Shown: piece by piece, positions 37,505-48,253 of the stretch
Layout of the letters: each line of letters opens with the position of its first letter
How positions within the stretch are numbered: position 1 is the first letter of the stretch
NCBI GenBank assembly: GCA_013286495.1
Contig: JABDFQ010000011.1
Coordinates: forward strand, 1-49,501
Source of the DNA: Gammaproteobacteria bacterium
Lineage (GTDB): Bacteria > Pseudomonadota > Gammaproteobacteria > DSM-16500
Direction of reading: 5' to 3'
Length of the DNA stretch: 49,501 bases
Notes under the pieces: generated by a model
What the model saw: only the letters and a program-made list of their open reading frames with translations
Database searches by the model: none
What the model was told of the DNA's origin: nothing
Made by a program: the position numbers and the translations under genes

Positions 37505-38546
37505 TGTCGCTAGTCTCTGGTATCGCAAATCCTTGCACCCACTTGTTATCCTCTTATTACCTTTCTCATGGTTGTTTGCAGCATGCGTGAGTGTGCGTCG
37601 TCTATTGTATCGAATGGGAATATTCAAAACTGAACGATTTAAAGTACCCGTGATTGTCGTCGGTAATATTGTTGTTGGTGGTACAGGTAAAACACCTTTC
37701 GTCATCTGGCTTGTCAATTTCCTGCGGGAAAATGGCTTTAAACCTGGCATCGTCAGTCGCGGTGTGGGTGGTAAAACGCAGAGACATCCAGTGCAGGTAA
37801 GCAGGAATGATGCAGCAAGTCAGGTGGGCGATGAAGCATTATTACTGATGCAGCGCGCTGATTGTCCTGTCGTTATTTGCCGTGACAGGGCGAAAGCAGT
37901 ACAGACATTAATTCGCCATCATGAGTGCGATATTATTATCAGCGATGATGGCTTGCAGCATTATCGCATGGGTCGCGATATTGAAATTGTGATGGTAGAT
38001 GGCAAACGACAATTCGGTAATCAGCAATTACTACCAGCAGGCCCGCTGCGTGAAAAATTATCCCGTTTAAACGAAGCAGATTTTGTGGTGACGCAGGATG
38101 GTGATGATGAAAATACCTGCAGCATGAAATTAAAGCCACTGGAATTTGTTTCAGTCATTAATCCTGAGCAAACACTTTCTTTTGCAGATTTTCCTCGCAA
38201 TAAAAGCCATGCAGTTGCTGGCATTGGTCATCCCGAGCGTTTTTTTGCTGTATTAAGAGCCGCCGGTTTTGACATTATTCCGCATAGGTTTTCCGATCAT
38301 CATTTGTATCTACCCCATGATCTGGATTATGCTGATTCCTTGACGATACTCATGACGGAAAAAGATGCGGTGAAGTGTGAGGCATTTGCTAATGATCGCT
38401 ACTGGTATTTACGTGTTGCAGCAGTGATGCCTGATTCATTTGCACAAGCATTATTAAATAAAATACGGGAGAAGACGCATGAAGATGTTATCAAATGTGC
38501 TAACGATATTGTTTATGGTATGCAGCACGACGATCAACGCTGCTAA
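37494..38546 (+). CDS. lpxK: Tetraacyldisaccharide 4'-kinase
   Basis: Phosphorylates the lipid A disaccharide precursor at the 4' position. 350 residues; an N-terminal membrane-associated helix (ILLLPFSWLFAACVSVRRLLY) is followed by the P-loop VGGTGKTPFV, the SRGVGGK segment, and DDGLQHYRMGRDIEI. ATG 37494 overlaps the msbA stop by 11 nt and has GGAAG upstream. The last 26 residues extend past the usual end and overlap the next gene by 68 nt, giving a slightly odd C-terminus. A truncated or shifted end is possible. Confidence 0.95.
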   Translation: MKVDVASLWYRKSLHPLVILLLPFSWLFAACVSVRRLLYRMGIFKTERFKVPVIVVGNIVVGGTGKTPFVIWLVNFLRENGFKPGIVSRGVGGKTQRHPVQVSRNDAASQVGDEALLLMQRADCPVVICRDRAKAVQTLIRHHECDIIISDDGLQHYRMGRDIEIVMVDGKRQFGNQQLLPAGPLREKLSRLNEADFVVTQDGDDENTCSMKLKPLEFVSVINPEQTLSFADFPRNKSHAVAGIGHPERFFAVLRAAGFDIIPHRFSDHHLYLPHDLDYADSLTILMTEKDAVKCEAFANDRYWYLRVAAVMPDSFAQALLNKIREKTHEDVIKCANDIVYGMQHDDQRC

Positions 38547-38895
38547 TATTTCTGCAACAGCCACAAAGAAAAATGTTTACACAGAAAACCAGCAAGCGAT
38601 TTCTGTGACTGCCAATGAACCGGTTTTCATACTCAAATTAAAATCCAATCCGACGACTGGTTATACATGGATACTTCGCAATTATGATGCCAGATTGCTG
38701 ACATTGGTAACGCATCATTACCAGGCTGGCAAACCACGATTAATTGGCAGCGGTGGTTTTGAATGGTGGACATTTCGCGCGAACGCTGCCTTATTTGCAG
38801 AACAAAAACCAGCGACCATATATATCATCTATGCACGCGCATGGGAAAAAAATAATGGTGTTAAAACGGCGGATTTTATTGTAACTCCACATTAA
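38479..38895 (+). CDS. Secreted chagasin-type (I42) cysteine-protease inhibitor
   Basis: 138 residues with a cleavable signal peptide (MKMLSNVLTILFMVCSTTINA). The three inhibitory loops of the I42 family are visible: NPTTGYTW, GSGGFEWWTFRA, and YARAWE. Members inhibit papain-like cysteine proteases and occur in parasites and intracellular bacteria. A periplasmic or host-directed target is inferred. The start overlaps the lpxK 3' end, with GGGAGA upstream. Confidence 0.88.
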   Translation: MKMLSNVLTILFMVCSTTINAANISATATKKNVYTENQQAISVTANEPVFILKLKSNPTTGYTWILRNYDARLLTLVTHHYQAGKPRLIGSGGFEWWTFRANAALFAEQKPATIYIIYARAWEKNNGVKTADFIVTPH

Positions 38896-38916
38896 AAAAA
38901 ATATCAGGAGAAGCAG

Positions 38917-40239
38917 ATGACACGTTTGTATATCAGAAATACACGTACAAATCAGCTTGAACTCTTAGTGCTGGATGATGTGATTGATAAAATATTATCT
39001 GCATTACAGGAATCTACGCGAGCCGAAGATAATGAGCTGGTTGGCTTATTGATGAATGATCAGATGAAAATTCTAAATGCTAATCATCAATTTCGTACAT
39101 TAATCAAAAAAATATTAATGGAGCACTCCAGGTTTGATTTGCAAAACAATCATATCAAAGAGTTATTTAGTCTGGATAATTTCGCTTCCAGAAAAAATGC
39201 GCTTGATATTGCATGCGTGCTAATGACACGCGCCAAAAGACAGCATGCAGCACAACAGCCAGTTGATAAACCTGCGGACGATTCTTTGCGCAAACTGCAA
39301 AAAAGACCGACTTCATTACAGAATGCTCATCCTGAATATATTGCAGCTGTTTATTCGCAATGGAATATACTGCAACAAAATAATGAATACGAACAATTCA
39401 GGCAAAAGCAAGCGGCTTTCACGGCGGCATTGCATGTGATTGCCATGCTTAAAAATAGCAAGGATATTTGTCTGATACATGATTTTGCTGATATTGAAGC
39501 GCGCTTAAGAAAATTGCTAAGTCACTCGGATTCAAAAGAAGCTAATCTGATTGATGAAATGCTTGATACGGTTGCGAGAATGCAGAATGCCAGTGGTCAT
39601 CCAGCTGCAAGCAGTATTAAAATTCATGCGCTGGTTAAAAAAATGATTCCAGTATATCGATCATTAATAAGATCAAAGGATGAGCTAGCGACGACGATAC
39701 AAAATTTTTTCCGCAAGGAATTATTTATCAATTTGCCAAGTAATATTAAAAAAGGTGAGTTGTTGAGTTTTACTTCGCTGTTATTTGATGACAAGGAAAA
39801 AATTCGTGATCAGCATTTTTTACCCGAATTTCCTGCGATGATTAATCAAAAGTTTTCCTTTTTCGATAATGGATTTGATAATTCACTGCAATCATTGCAG
39901 CAGCAATTTTATTTGCGATTAATTATGTATGCTGAATTGCGTAGCCAGGAAGGCAATAATCGTGTATCTGATTTTTTCAAATTCAAATATTTGCAGGGCA
40001 ATGAAAAAATAAGATTAACTAACGATCTGGTTAAGGGAATAGAGGCATGGGGAATGATGCAGTCAGATTGGCCGGCAAATAAAATATATAAGAACAGGGA
40101 AATGAAAACTTTGTTCAATAAAAGACTGGGAGTGCTGATCAAGGATTATTACAAAGTGGAAACAGCACTATTAAAAGAAGGCGATAAATCTGTATTGCCG
40201 CCACAACTAAGAACTTATCTGGCTAAAAAATCTTCATGA
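38917..40239 (+). CDS. Orphan helical protein, paralogue A
   Basis: 440 residues, mostly helical, no signal or membrane segment, not matched to a family I know. From about residue 183 it aligns with the next gene: INLPSNIKKGELLSFTSLLFDD, LPEFPAMINQ, FFKFKYLQGNEKIRL, RLGVLIKDYY and SVLPPQLRTYLAKK each have counterparts there. AGGAGA precedes the ATG. It is likely a lineage-specific duplicated gene; an effector role is possible but unsupported by a secretion signal I can see. Confidence 0.65.
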   Translation: MTRLYIRNTRTNQLELLVLDDVIDKILSALQESTRAEDNELVGLLMNDQMKILNANHQFRTLIKKILMEHSRFDLQNNHIKELFSLDNFASRKNALDIACVLMTRAKRQHAAQQPVDKPADDSLRKLQKRPTSLQNAHPEYIAAVYSQWNILQQNNEYEQFRQKQAAFTAALHVIAMLKNSKDICLIHDFADIEARLRKLLSHSDSKEANLIDEMLDTVARMQNASGHPAASSIKIHALVKKMIPVYRSLIRSKDELATTIQNFFRKELFINLPSNIKKGELLSFTSLLFDDKEKIRDQHFLPEFPAMINQKFSFFDNGFDNSLQSLQQQFYLRLIMYAELRSQEGNNRVSDFFKFKYLQGNEKIRLTNDLVKGIEAWGMMQSDWPANKIYKNREMKTLFNKRLGVLIKDYYKVETALLKEGDKSVLPPQLRTYLAKKSS

Positions 40240-40292
40240 TACTCATTCAGCGAGGCTTTTAAAAAAACCTTAAGTTTCAGTAACATCCATCT

Positions 40293-40325
40293 CAGCTTGT
40301 CTTAAGCTGTTGATTTATTTTTTTA
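40293..40325 (+). terminator. Weak intrinsic terminator after paralogue A
   Basis: A 6-bp stem CAGCTT/AAGCTG with a 5-nt loop is followed by a T-rich stretch (TTGATTTATTTTTTT). It lies 54 nt after the stop of paralogue A. Short stem, so modest confidence. Nothing else is apparent in the rest of the 200-nt gap apart from a TATAAT at 40393-40398 that may belong to paralogue B's promoter. Confidence 0.4.
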
Positions 40326-40443
40326 ATGGTTTTTAATCAAGGATTTATAAGAGGTTTTACATGTTGTTTCGAGTAAGTAATTGCAAGCGAGTTATAATTG
40401 TAACTATTGAAAGACAAAATAATTAATTAACGAGGAGTGGGTT

Positions 40444-41919
40444 ATGACACAGTTATATGAAATCAATGACAATGAATTTACCTTTAAGGAAACCGAGAAG
40501 GATTCCAGTGAAATCGTTCTCAAGCCAGCTAGTGAAGTGAATTATGAAAAAGCATTTAATGAAGCATTGAACACAATTGCAGAGACAGGTAGCGACGAAG
40601 AAAAAGCTTTATTAAATGATAATAGTTTTAGAGAGCTGGTAAAGAGTAAGGTAGGTTTGCAAGATATAATTGATTTTTATGATAACAAATTGAATGTTCC
40701 GCAGGATATGAAAAATATTGAACTCTCTGAATATAATAATCTCGAGAAATCAGTGCTGGAAAAATTTGTTGATCTATTACAGAGAGATAGTGAACGACAT
40801 AGAAAAGCTGATCCGGGTGAATTTAAGTTTAAGCGACATTCAGCACCGGATGAACCGGAGGATATATTTCCTGCATATGCGGAGAGGGTATATTACGATG
40901 GAAAACACATGTCAAAAATGGAATATCAGATATTGGCACATGAGAAGCATCAGGCTTTTTTAAACGAAATTGAAGGTAAAAATAAAGAACTAGACGAAAA
41001 AAAACCTGCTTTGGAAGCTGAGCATGCAAAAAAAGTCGAAGATTATAAAAGAGGAATTGTAGCTTATGACATGGCAATAAAAGTCGTACAACAGTTTCAG
41101 CAGAAATACAGGGAATTAAACAGTTTTAATGATTTGATGGATAAGCTTCCTTCATTGTTTCAGCGAATAGGAATGACGGAAGCTGAAAAAAATCATTGGA
41201 TAGCCATTGTTACGAACATTAACATGCTAACTGATGCTAATCGTCAACCTCTAAAAGATCAGGCGAAAATTCTGGAATTTGCAAAACGTTTAATTCCTGA
41301 ATATGGAAAAATCGTACACTCTGGCAATGTGGTTGCTATTAGCGAGTTGCACACTTTCTTTTTGTTTAATCTTGGAATTAATCTTCCCACACGATTGGAA
41401 CGCGGTGAGTTTCTTAACTACTCATCATTGCTCTATGATACAAAAAGTGATGAAGGAAAAAGAAGTGATCGTATCAAACCTGAATTTGCTGCACTGACCA
41501 ATCAGAATTTGAATAAATTAACAGCCAAATATACTGATGATGCTGATTCAAGAAGAGAAAAACTTTCTCATTTGATCAACGCTTATGTTGTCCAGAGAAA
41601 TCTCGAAGGCGATGGTATTTTTGGCAACTTTTTTAAACCTCGCTATCTTTATGGCAAAGAAAAAATTAGATTAGGAAAAAGTATTCTGGCCAAGCTTGAC
41701 GCTAAAGATACTGCTTCATTCTATTCAGATACGGAAATTCAAACCATGACCAATGGCCGTATGGGTGCGCGAATAGAGAAGTTTTATCTAGAAGAAGCGA
41801 AGATATTACAAAATAACCCTGAGATGAAATCGGTGTTACCAGCACAGTTAAAAGATTATTACGATAAAAAACACAATCCACAAAATGTTGTAGCGCCACC
41901 GAAACCAATATCTAAGTAA
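40444..41919 (+). CDS. Orphan helical protein, paralogue B
   Basis: 491 residues. Residues 165-215 form a charged, probably coiled-coil helix; residues about 225-478 align with paralogue A (INLPTRLERGEFLNYSSLLYD, KPEFAALTNQN, FFKPRYLYGKEKIRL, MGARIEKFYLEEAKIL, SVLPAQLKDYYDKK). Both proteins begin MT.LY. The N-terminal third differs, so the conserved module is C-terminal. It ends in a Pro-rich tail. GAGGAGTG precedes the ATG, and a clear terminator follows. Function unknown. Confidence 0.66.
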   Translation: MTQLYEINDNEFTFKETEKDSSEIVLKPASEVNYEKAFNEALNTIAETGSDEEKALLNDNSFRELVKSKVGLQDIIDFYDNKLNVPQDMKNIELSEYNNLEKSVLEKFVDLLQRDSERHRKADPGEFKFKRHSAPDEPEDIFPAYAERVYYDGKHMSKMEYQILAHEKHQAFLNEIEGKNKELDEKKPALEAEHAKKVEDYKRGIVAYDMAIKVVQQFQQKYRELNSFNDLMDKLPSLFQRIGMTEAEKNHWIAIVTNINMLTDANRQPLKDQAKILEFAKRLIPEYGKIVHSGNVVAISELHTFFLFNLGINLPTRLERGEFLNYSSLLYDTKSDEGKRSDRIKPEFAALTNQNLNKLTAKYTDDADSRREKLSHLINAYVVQRNLEGDGIFGNFFKPRYLYGKEKIRLGKSILAKLDAKDTASFYSDTEIQTMTNGRMGARIEKFYLEEAKILQNNPEMKSVLPAQLKDYYDKKHNPQNVVAPPKPISK

Positions 41920-41922
41920 TGT

Positions 41923-41950
41923 TTTGGGCTTCATATGAAGCCCAAATTTT
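41923..41950 (+). terminator. Intrinsic terminator after paralogue B
   Basis: A 10-bp perfect stem TTTGGGCTTC/GAAGCCCAAA with an ATAT loop is followed by TTTTATT. It lies between convergent genes, 4 nt after the paralogue B stop. Confidence 0.75.
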
Positions 41951-42488
41951 ATTGCTTATCCGTCAATCTTCCATTTTCAAATATCAACTTCACTGGTGGA
42001 TTTACACTTTTGTAATTAAATTCCAGTATTTTTGTATCCTGGGGAACATTTGGATTAGCTGTTGGTGACTGTTTATTGATAAAACCAGGTGAACCGCAAG
42101 CGCTCTTGATTCGTTCCTTGTCATCTCCCAGTGAAACTGTTGTGCCATTACAAATTGTCGTTTGTCCTACACCAATTCCATTGACACTAATATTCACCGC
42201 TTTGCCTTTATCATCAAATGCGACACTGGTTTTCAATGTTCCTTGCGCCATGGGATTACTGCCGCCGAGATAAACCGTTTGTGGAATATAGTACGTCCAT
42301 TCCTGTGGAACATTATCATTTGGTTTGACATATTCATTTTGTGAATCAGGTTTGCCGCAAATTTGCAGGACTTCAGGCGGCATCATGCCAAAATTGATTT
42401 GATTGAAATTGGTTGGGCACATGAAGGCAAAAGATAGGGAAGGGAGAAGATAGCAGATATAAATACATGGTTTGCGGAGAGCTGTCAT
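41949..42488 (-). CDS. Small secreted protein, DUF2845-like
   Basis: 179 residues if translation begins at ATG 42488, which gives MTALRKPCIYICYLLPSLSF followed by AF: a short basic n-region and hydrophobic core typical of a signal peptide. The mature part has CPTNFNQINFGMMPPEVLQICGKPD and repeated G/P-rich strands with conserved Cys, resembling the DUF2845-type periplasmic proteins of Legionella-like bacteria. The start codon lies within the edge of the 42477-42623 palindrome, and the open frame continues up through the whole repeat to 42656, so the original 5' end may have been replaced. Confidence 0.6.
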   Translation of the reverse strand: MTALRKPCIYICYLLPSLSFAFMCPTNFNQINFGMMPPEVLQICGKPDSQNEYVKPNDNVPQEWTYYIPQTVYLGGSNPMAQGTLKTSVAFDDKGKAVNISVNGIGVGQTTICNGTTVSLGDDKERIKSACGSPGFINKQSPTANPNVPQDTKILEFNYKSVNPPVKLIFENGRLTDKQ

Positions 42489-42623
42489 CCAGAGCGTATT
42501 GCGAAGAGCTGTCATCCTGAGCGCGGCTCTTGCTTTTGCGCGAAGGATCCCTCGATGAGTTTTCGTATCCTTCGTGAGATCCTTCGCGCAAGAGCAAGAG
42601 CCGCGCTCAGGATGACAGCTCTC
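42477..42623. repeat. Palindrome of the GTCATCCTGAGCGC family, copy d
   Basis: Arms 42505-42549 and 42578-42622 (45 nt) pair with one mismatch. A partial second copy of the outer end (GAGAGCTGTCATCC, 42477-42490) precedes it. It separates the YiiX-like gene from the small secreted protein and provides the likely start codon of the latter. Homologous to copies a, b and c. Confidence 0.88.
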
Positions 42624-42652
42624 AAACTTTTCAATGTCTATCTGTCTCATTC

Positions 42653-43498
42653 TCATTTCTTCTCCTTCGGTTCTGATAATATTCCCTGATCCTGGTGTAA
42701 TTTTCCGCTCTTTGACCAGGGCAAGCGACGATAATATGGCAGAGGTTCATCGGGATTAAACAAAGGATATTTAATAATTTCAAAATACGGCGAGAAATCA
42801 AAATCCTTTGGAGAAAATAAATAGGGATTACGCTGGAATAATTCCATTCCTTCTTTTTCATCTTCCTTTACAAATGGCAGGATAGGAAAATGCACAGACA
42901 TGTACGCTTCTGCAATCAGCGATGAGCAAATACCACTTTCTGGTTGACCGGATGAGGTGCGAAACAAACTCGAACCCCAGCGTCTTGGCAAAATCGTCCA
43001 CGGTAAAAGAAAACGTGCGAGATCTACGAGATGTCGCACATTGTATGGCTGACCAAGTGCATGAACCGCATAAGCAACAACCAGATGCAAATCAGCAGGT
43101 GTGACACCAATCGGACGACAGATGCGAATGTGATGATTATTGTAATTACTTAATGGTGAAATAATCGTGCCATTATCCAGTAAATCTTCAATGATCATGT
43201 GCGTAGTGTCTTTGATAATTTCTGGATTAATATGTTTGCGAATAATTTCTTTCAATTCCTCATCTTCAATATCCACTAGTCTGCCAATATATAATGCAGC
43301 ATGTGTCCATGAACTTTGTGTAATGGTGCGGATAATTTTGCTGATGCGGCTGCGCCCTTCAATGAGTAACACATCACCTGGACGTATTTCATGTTTGAGA
43401 CGATTAAAATCATAAGGCATGATTTCAGTGCTTGGAGGTTCATCCATCAACCACACATCCAGCTTGCGACGTATTTTATGATACAGAGATTTGATCAT
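42653..43498 (-). CDS. YiiX/YebB-like permuted NlpC/P60 protein
   Basis: 281 residues from ATG 43498 (AAGGA upstream). The permuted papain-like fold is indicated by RPGDVLLIEGRS, the catalytic His66 in WTHAALYIG, a following IEDLL.NG..ISPLSNY strand pair and the catalytic Cys191 in GICSSLIAEAY, in the H-then-C order of the permuted family. Such enzymes act on amide or ester bonds of peptidoglycan or lipids. No signal peptide is seen, so a cytosolic or injected location is possible. It follows purB on the same strand. Confidence 0.78.
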   Translation of the reverse strand: MIKSLYHKIRRKLDVWLMDEPPSTEIMPYDFNRLKHEIRPGDVLLIEGRSRISKIIRTITQSSWTHAALYIGRLVDIEDEELKEIIRKHINPEIIKDTTHMIIEDLLDNGTIISPLSNYNNHHIRICRPIGVTPADLHLVVAYAVHALGQPYNVRHLVDLARFLLPWTILPRRWGSSLFRTSSGQPESGICSSLIAEAYMSVHFPILPFVKEDEKEGMELFQRNPYLFSPKDFDFSPYFEIIKYPLFNPDEPLPYYRRLPWSKSGKLHQDQGILSEPKEKK

Positions 43499-43523
43499 GC
43501 ATTTTTCCTTGCAATAATCCGTA

Positions 43524-44906
<1,383 letters not shown>

Positions 44907-45977
44907 CTATTGCGTAATAATACCACCACCCAGACAAATATCACCCTGATAAAAAACGATGGATTGTCCCGGAGTCACCGCGCGTTGTGGCTGATCAAAC
45001 ATGATGTGATGATCAGAGGTAATCGTGCAAGCCTGGTCATGCTGGCGATAGCGTATTTTTGCCGTGCATTGATATGGCAAAGCAGGTGCTGCATTGATCC
45101 AGTGTAGTTCGCCAGTCGTAAGCGTTTGCTTGAACAAGGCAGGGTGATTTTCTCCCTGAACGATGATCAGCACATTGCGCTCAATGTCCTTGCCTGCCAC
45201 ATACCAGGGGGATTCAGCCTTGCCTTGCTTACCGCCGATTTGCAAACCTTGCCGCTGACCAATGGTATAGAACATCAAGCCATCATGCTTGCCGATGAGC
45301 TCACCTTCTGGTGTTTCCATTCTGCCTGGTTTTGCTGGCAAATATTCGTTAAGAAAAGTTTTGAATTTGCGCTCCCCAATAAAACAAATACCTGTGCTAT
45401 CTTTTTTCGCATGATTTTTTAGTCCGATTTGCTCAGCCATCGCGCGCACTTTTTGCTTGGATAAATCTCCAACAGGGAAAAGACTTTGCGCAAGTTGTGC
45501 TTCATCCAGCGCATATAAAAAATAACTCTGATCCTTGAGTGGGTCGCTGCCTTTTGCTAGTTGAGTGATATTACCTGTTTGTATTTTGCGTACATAATGG
45601 CCAGTCGCAATATAATCCGCACCACGTTGTTTTGCATAATCCAGAAAGGCGCGAAATTTAATTTCCTTGTTGCATAAAATATCAGGATTGGGTGTACGCC
45701 CAGCTCGATATTCATCGAGAAAATAAGCAAAAACACGCTCCCAGTACTGATCAGCAAAATTGATGTGATGAAATGGAATACCGATTAATTTGCAGACAGC
45801 TTCAGCATCTTCCATATCTTTAGTAGCTGGACAAAATGTATCAGTATCATCACCTTCCCAATTTTTCATGAAGATACCTTCCACGCGATGGCCAGCTTGT
45901 TTCAGCAAATAAGCGGCAACAGAGGAATCAACTCCACCAGACATGCCGACAATGATATGGGAAAGAGGAAGGTTCAC
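44907..45977 (-). CDS. mnmA: tRNA 2-thiouridylase MnmA
   Basis: Puts sulfur on U34 of Lys, Glu and Gln tRNAs. The PP-loop GMSGGVDSS (11-19) and the catalytic cysteines C102 ([10 protein letters not shown]) and C198 ([11 protein letters not shown]) are all present. 356 residues, full length. It is the first gene of a minus-strand run with purB and is divergent from the large helical protein. Confidence 0.97.
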   Translation of the reverse strand: MNLPLSHIIVGMSGGVDSSVAAYLLKQAGHRVEGIFMKNWEGDDTDTFCPATKDMEDAEAVCKLIGIPFHHINFADQYWERVFAYFLDEYRAGRTPNPDILCNKEIKFRAFLDYAKQRGADYIATGHYVRKIQTGNITQLAKGSDPLKDQSYFLYALDEAQLAQSLFPVGDLSKQKVRAMAEQIGLKNHAKKDSTGICFIGERKFKTFLNEYLPAKPGRMETPEGELIGKHDGLMFYTIGQRQGLQIGGKQGKAESPWYVAGKDIERNVLIIVQGENHPALFKQTLTTGELHWINAAPALPYQCTAKIRYRQHDQACTITSDHHIMFDQPQRAVTPGQSIVFYQGDICLGGGIITQ

Positions 45978-46103
45978 AGCAAACCTTTATAGTTAAAATG
46001 ACTGGATTTTACCGGATATGCTGAAGTGGTCAAGTCTGGTGGAAGCTGCGTTCCCATATTAGAATCGCGCACTATTTTAAATTTAAACTTAATGAGGAGA
46101 AAT

Positions 46104-48203
46104 ATGGATAAGTCGCAATTGCAGGAAATCATTGAAAATAATTTTCGTGATATGTACGCACATTTAAAAAATGCAGTCGACAAATTTGAACATTATTATA
46201 TGTTCACATCAGAGCATGCCTATGATGATGAAATTGAACATGCGATGGAATGGGCAAATAAATACATCGTGAAATTGCTGAATTTTTTGCATGATCATAA
46301 AAAAATGGCTGATTCCACCACCTTGATCAAGGCTCAAGTTTTACATCTACGCGCCTTGCGTGCTGATTATGAATATACCGCGCTTTTTGATGATGAAGAA
46401 AAAGAAAATGGAGCAGAGCAAATATTTCATGCTGCAAAAAAAGTGCTGAATACATTAGTTGCTTGTGATCCCGATTATATTAATACTGATGTTGCGTTAC
46501 TGAATGATTTGCATACTGCATTTGAGTTACTGATAGATCATGCCGGTGATCGTATCAAGGAAAGTAAATTCCAGATAAATCTCAATGCTTATGCGGAAAG
46601 ACTCGATTATTTATCTGGCGGTGTAAGTGAATATGATGCCGTCACTATTCAACTGATGTTCCCTTATGTGCTGGAAATGGTGAGCACAGATAATGGTTAT
46701 CTGATGGATTTGCAAAGATTTCGCGAAACCAGCGAAGAATATTTGTCAAAAACATGGATTAGTAATAATCCCGTGCAATTTACTATCGTGCAAAAATATT
46801 TACTGGAAATGAATAAAGTAATGATGCCTGGCAGCATTTGGTACAAGCATTTTAATCCGGCAATGGATATCAAAAAACTGGTTGCGGATTGCAGCGTGGA
46901 TGCTTTTAAAAATTACCTGGTTTTTGCAGAAAATGAAATTGATACACGCATCATTGCTTCGCTGGTTCAATTGAAGAATATTGATTTCAAAAAATTTAAC
47001 TTTCCTGCCAGAAACATGCGTGAAATTGGTCTGGTGTTACAGGATTTTGCCTACTATCTGAAAAAACATCATGCGGTACTGGTTGCAATGATAGCAAAAA
47101 TTGTGGTGGATGATCAGAACAATAATACCAATAAAAATTCCATTGAACTGATGCAAAAAATCAAACCTTGTCTCAAACATGCTCGTGATGCCATTTTGTC
47201 TTTAAAGGAATCAATCAGGCATTACCAGTCGATTTCTCCATGGTCGAGGTTGTTTGTCACGACAAAATTAGTTTTGCCTGTAAGGCGTGATATTAAGCGT
47301 GAAGTGAAAAAGATTAAGCTCATTGAGGAAAATTACAATAAACGTATCGAAGCAGCAGAAAAAGCAGCAAATGATTTGATTAACGCAGAATGTGCGCAAA
47401 AAAATTTGCGTCAGCAGGCAAGAAAAAAACGTCCTGTAAAAAAGCAGAAGAATAAATCAAATACACATAAGCAAATACAATCAGCCAAAGCAATCAAACC
47501 AGAGAATAGCTCGCAGCAGCCAAGTGAAATTTGTACACCAGCTTATTGCTGGGAGATGTTAAGCATCGATAATGAAATGCGTGAAATTCACGCGCAACAA
47601 TCGAGTAAGCTGAATAAAAATAGGCAAATTTATGCTGACAGATCTGGGCGTGAAAATGGTCTTGTTCAAGTTGAACGTGACCGTATCAGGAAAAAAGAAG
47701 AGGCAGTGGGAGTGTTGCTGGACAAATTAATTCAGCTTTCTGAGAACTGTTTTGAATTCATGAAAAATCACTATCAAAAATTGAGTATTGAACAGCAAAA
47801 GTTTGTTGTTTTTACCTATGAAGATATTCTTGAAACAATCCGTAAATCAAAGCAGGAAATGCAAGAGTTGCAAACATCGTGTCTTGCGCTCGATAAACAT
47901 ATCGCTGAATTCGATTATCAAAAAGCTTACGCCATGGGAGTTATAGTAGTGGCTACAGATCCTGAATTAAAAGCGATCGCAGATCTCACACCGCAACAAA
48001 TTCATGATCATGGTGTCAAAAAATTAAAGCAATTAGGTAAGGAAAATTGGGATGAATTTAAAACGAAAAGTAATTACACTACTGAGAAAACTACTCTGAA
48101 AAACTCCATCAGCTTTTTTGGCAAACAGATTACAAATCTGGATAAGCAAACAGAAAAGTTGCAGGATTTTGCACATTTGACGCTTGTGCGTAAAGCAACT
48201 TGA
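46104..48203 (+). CDS. Large helical orphan protein with a basic cluster, candidate effector
   Basis: 699 residues from ATG 46104 (GAGGAGA upstream). Almost entirely helical, with no membrane segment. Residues 440-456 (RKKRPVKKQKNKSNTHK) form a strongly basic cluster resembling a bipartite nuclear localisation signal, set in a Lys/Gln-rich linker between two helical halves. Charged heptad-like helices near 405-435 and 560-640 suggest coiled coils. I recognise no family. It lies between mnmA and icd and may be a lineage-specific effector; a basic linker binding nucleic acid is equally possible. Confidence 0.62.
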   Translation: MDKSQLQEIIENNFRDMYAHLKNAVDKFEHYYMFTSEHAYDDEIEHAMEWANKYIVKLLNFLHDHKKMADSTTLIKAQVLHLRALRADYEYTALFDDEEKENGAEQIFHAAKKVLNTLVACDPDYINTDVALLNDLHTAFELLIDHAGDRIKESKFQINLNAYAERLDYLSGGVSEYDAVTIQLMFPYVLEMVSTDNGYLMDLQRFRETSEEYLSKTWISNNPVQFTIVQKYLLEMNKVMMPGSIWYKHFNPAMDIKKLVADCSVDAFKNYLVFAENEIDTRIIASLVQLKNIDFKKFNFPARNMREIGLVLQDFAYYLKKHHAVLVAMIAKIVVDDQNNNTNKNSIELMQKIKPCLKHARDAILSLKESIRHYQSISPWSRLFVTTKLVLPVRRDIKREVKKIKLIEENYNKRIEAAEKAANDLINAECAQKNLRQQARKKRPVKKQKNKSNTHKQIQSAKAIKPENSSQQPSEICTPAYCWEMLSIDNEMREIHAQQSSKLNKNRQIYADRSGRENGLVQVERDRIRKKEEAVGVLLDKLIQLSENCFEFMKNHYQKLSIEQQKFVVFTYEDILETIRKSKQEMQELQTSCLALDKHIAEFDYQKAYAMGVIVVATDPELKAIADLTPQQIHDHGVKKLKQLGKENWDEFKTKSNYTTEKTTLKNSISFFGKQITNLDKQTEKLQDFAHLTLVRKAT

Positions 48204-48253
48204 CCAATGCATGTTTCTCGACTATGTTTTTTGAAACATAAAGGAATGAACCT

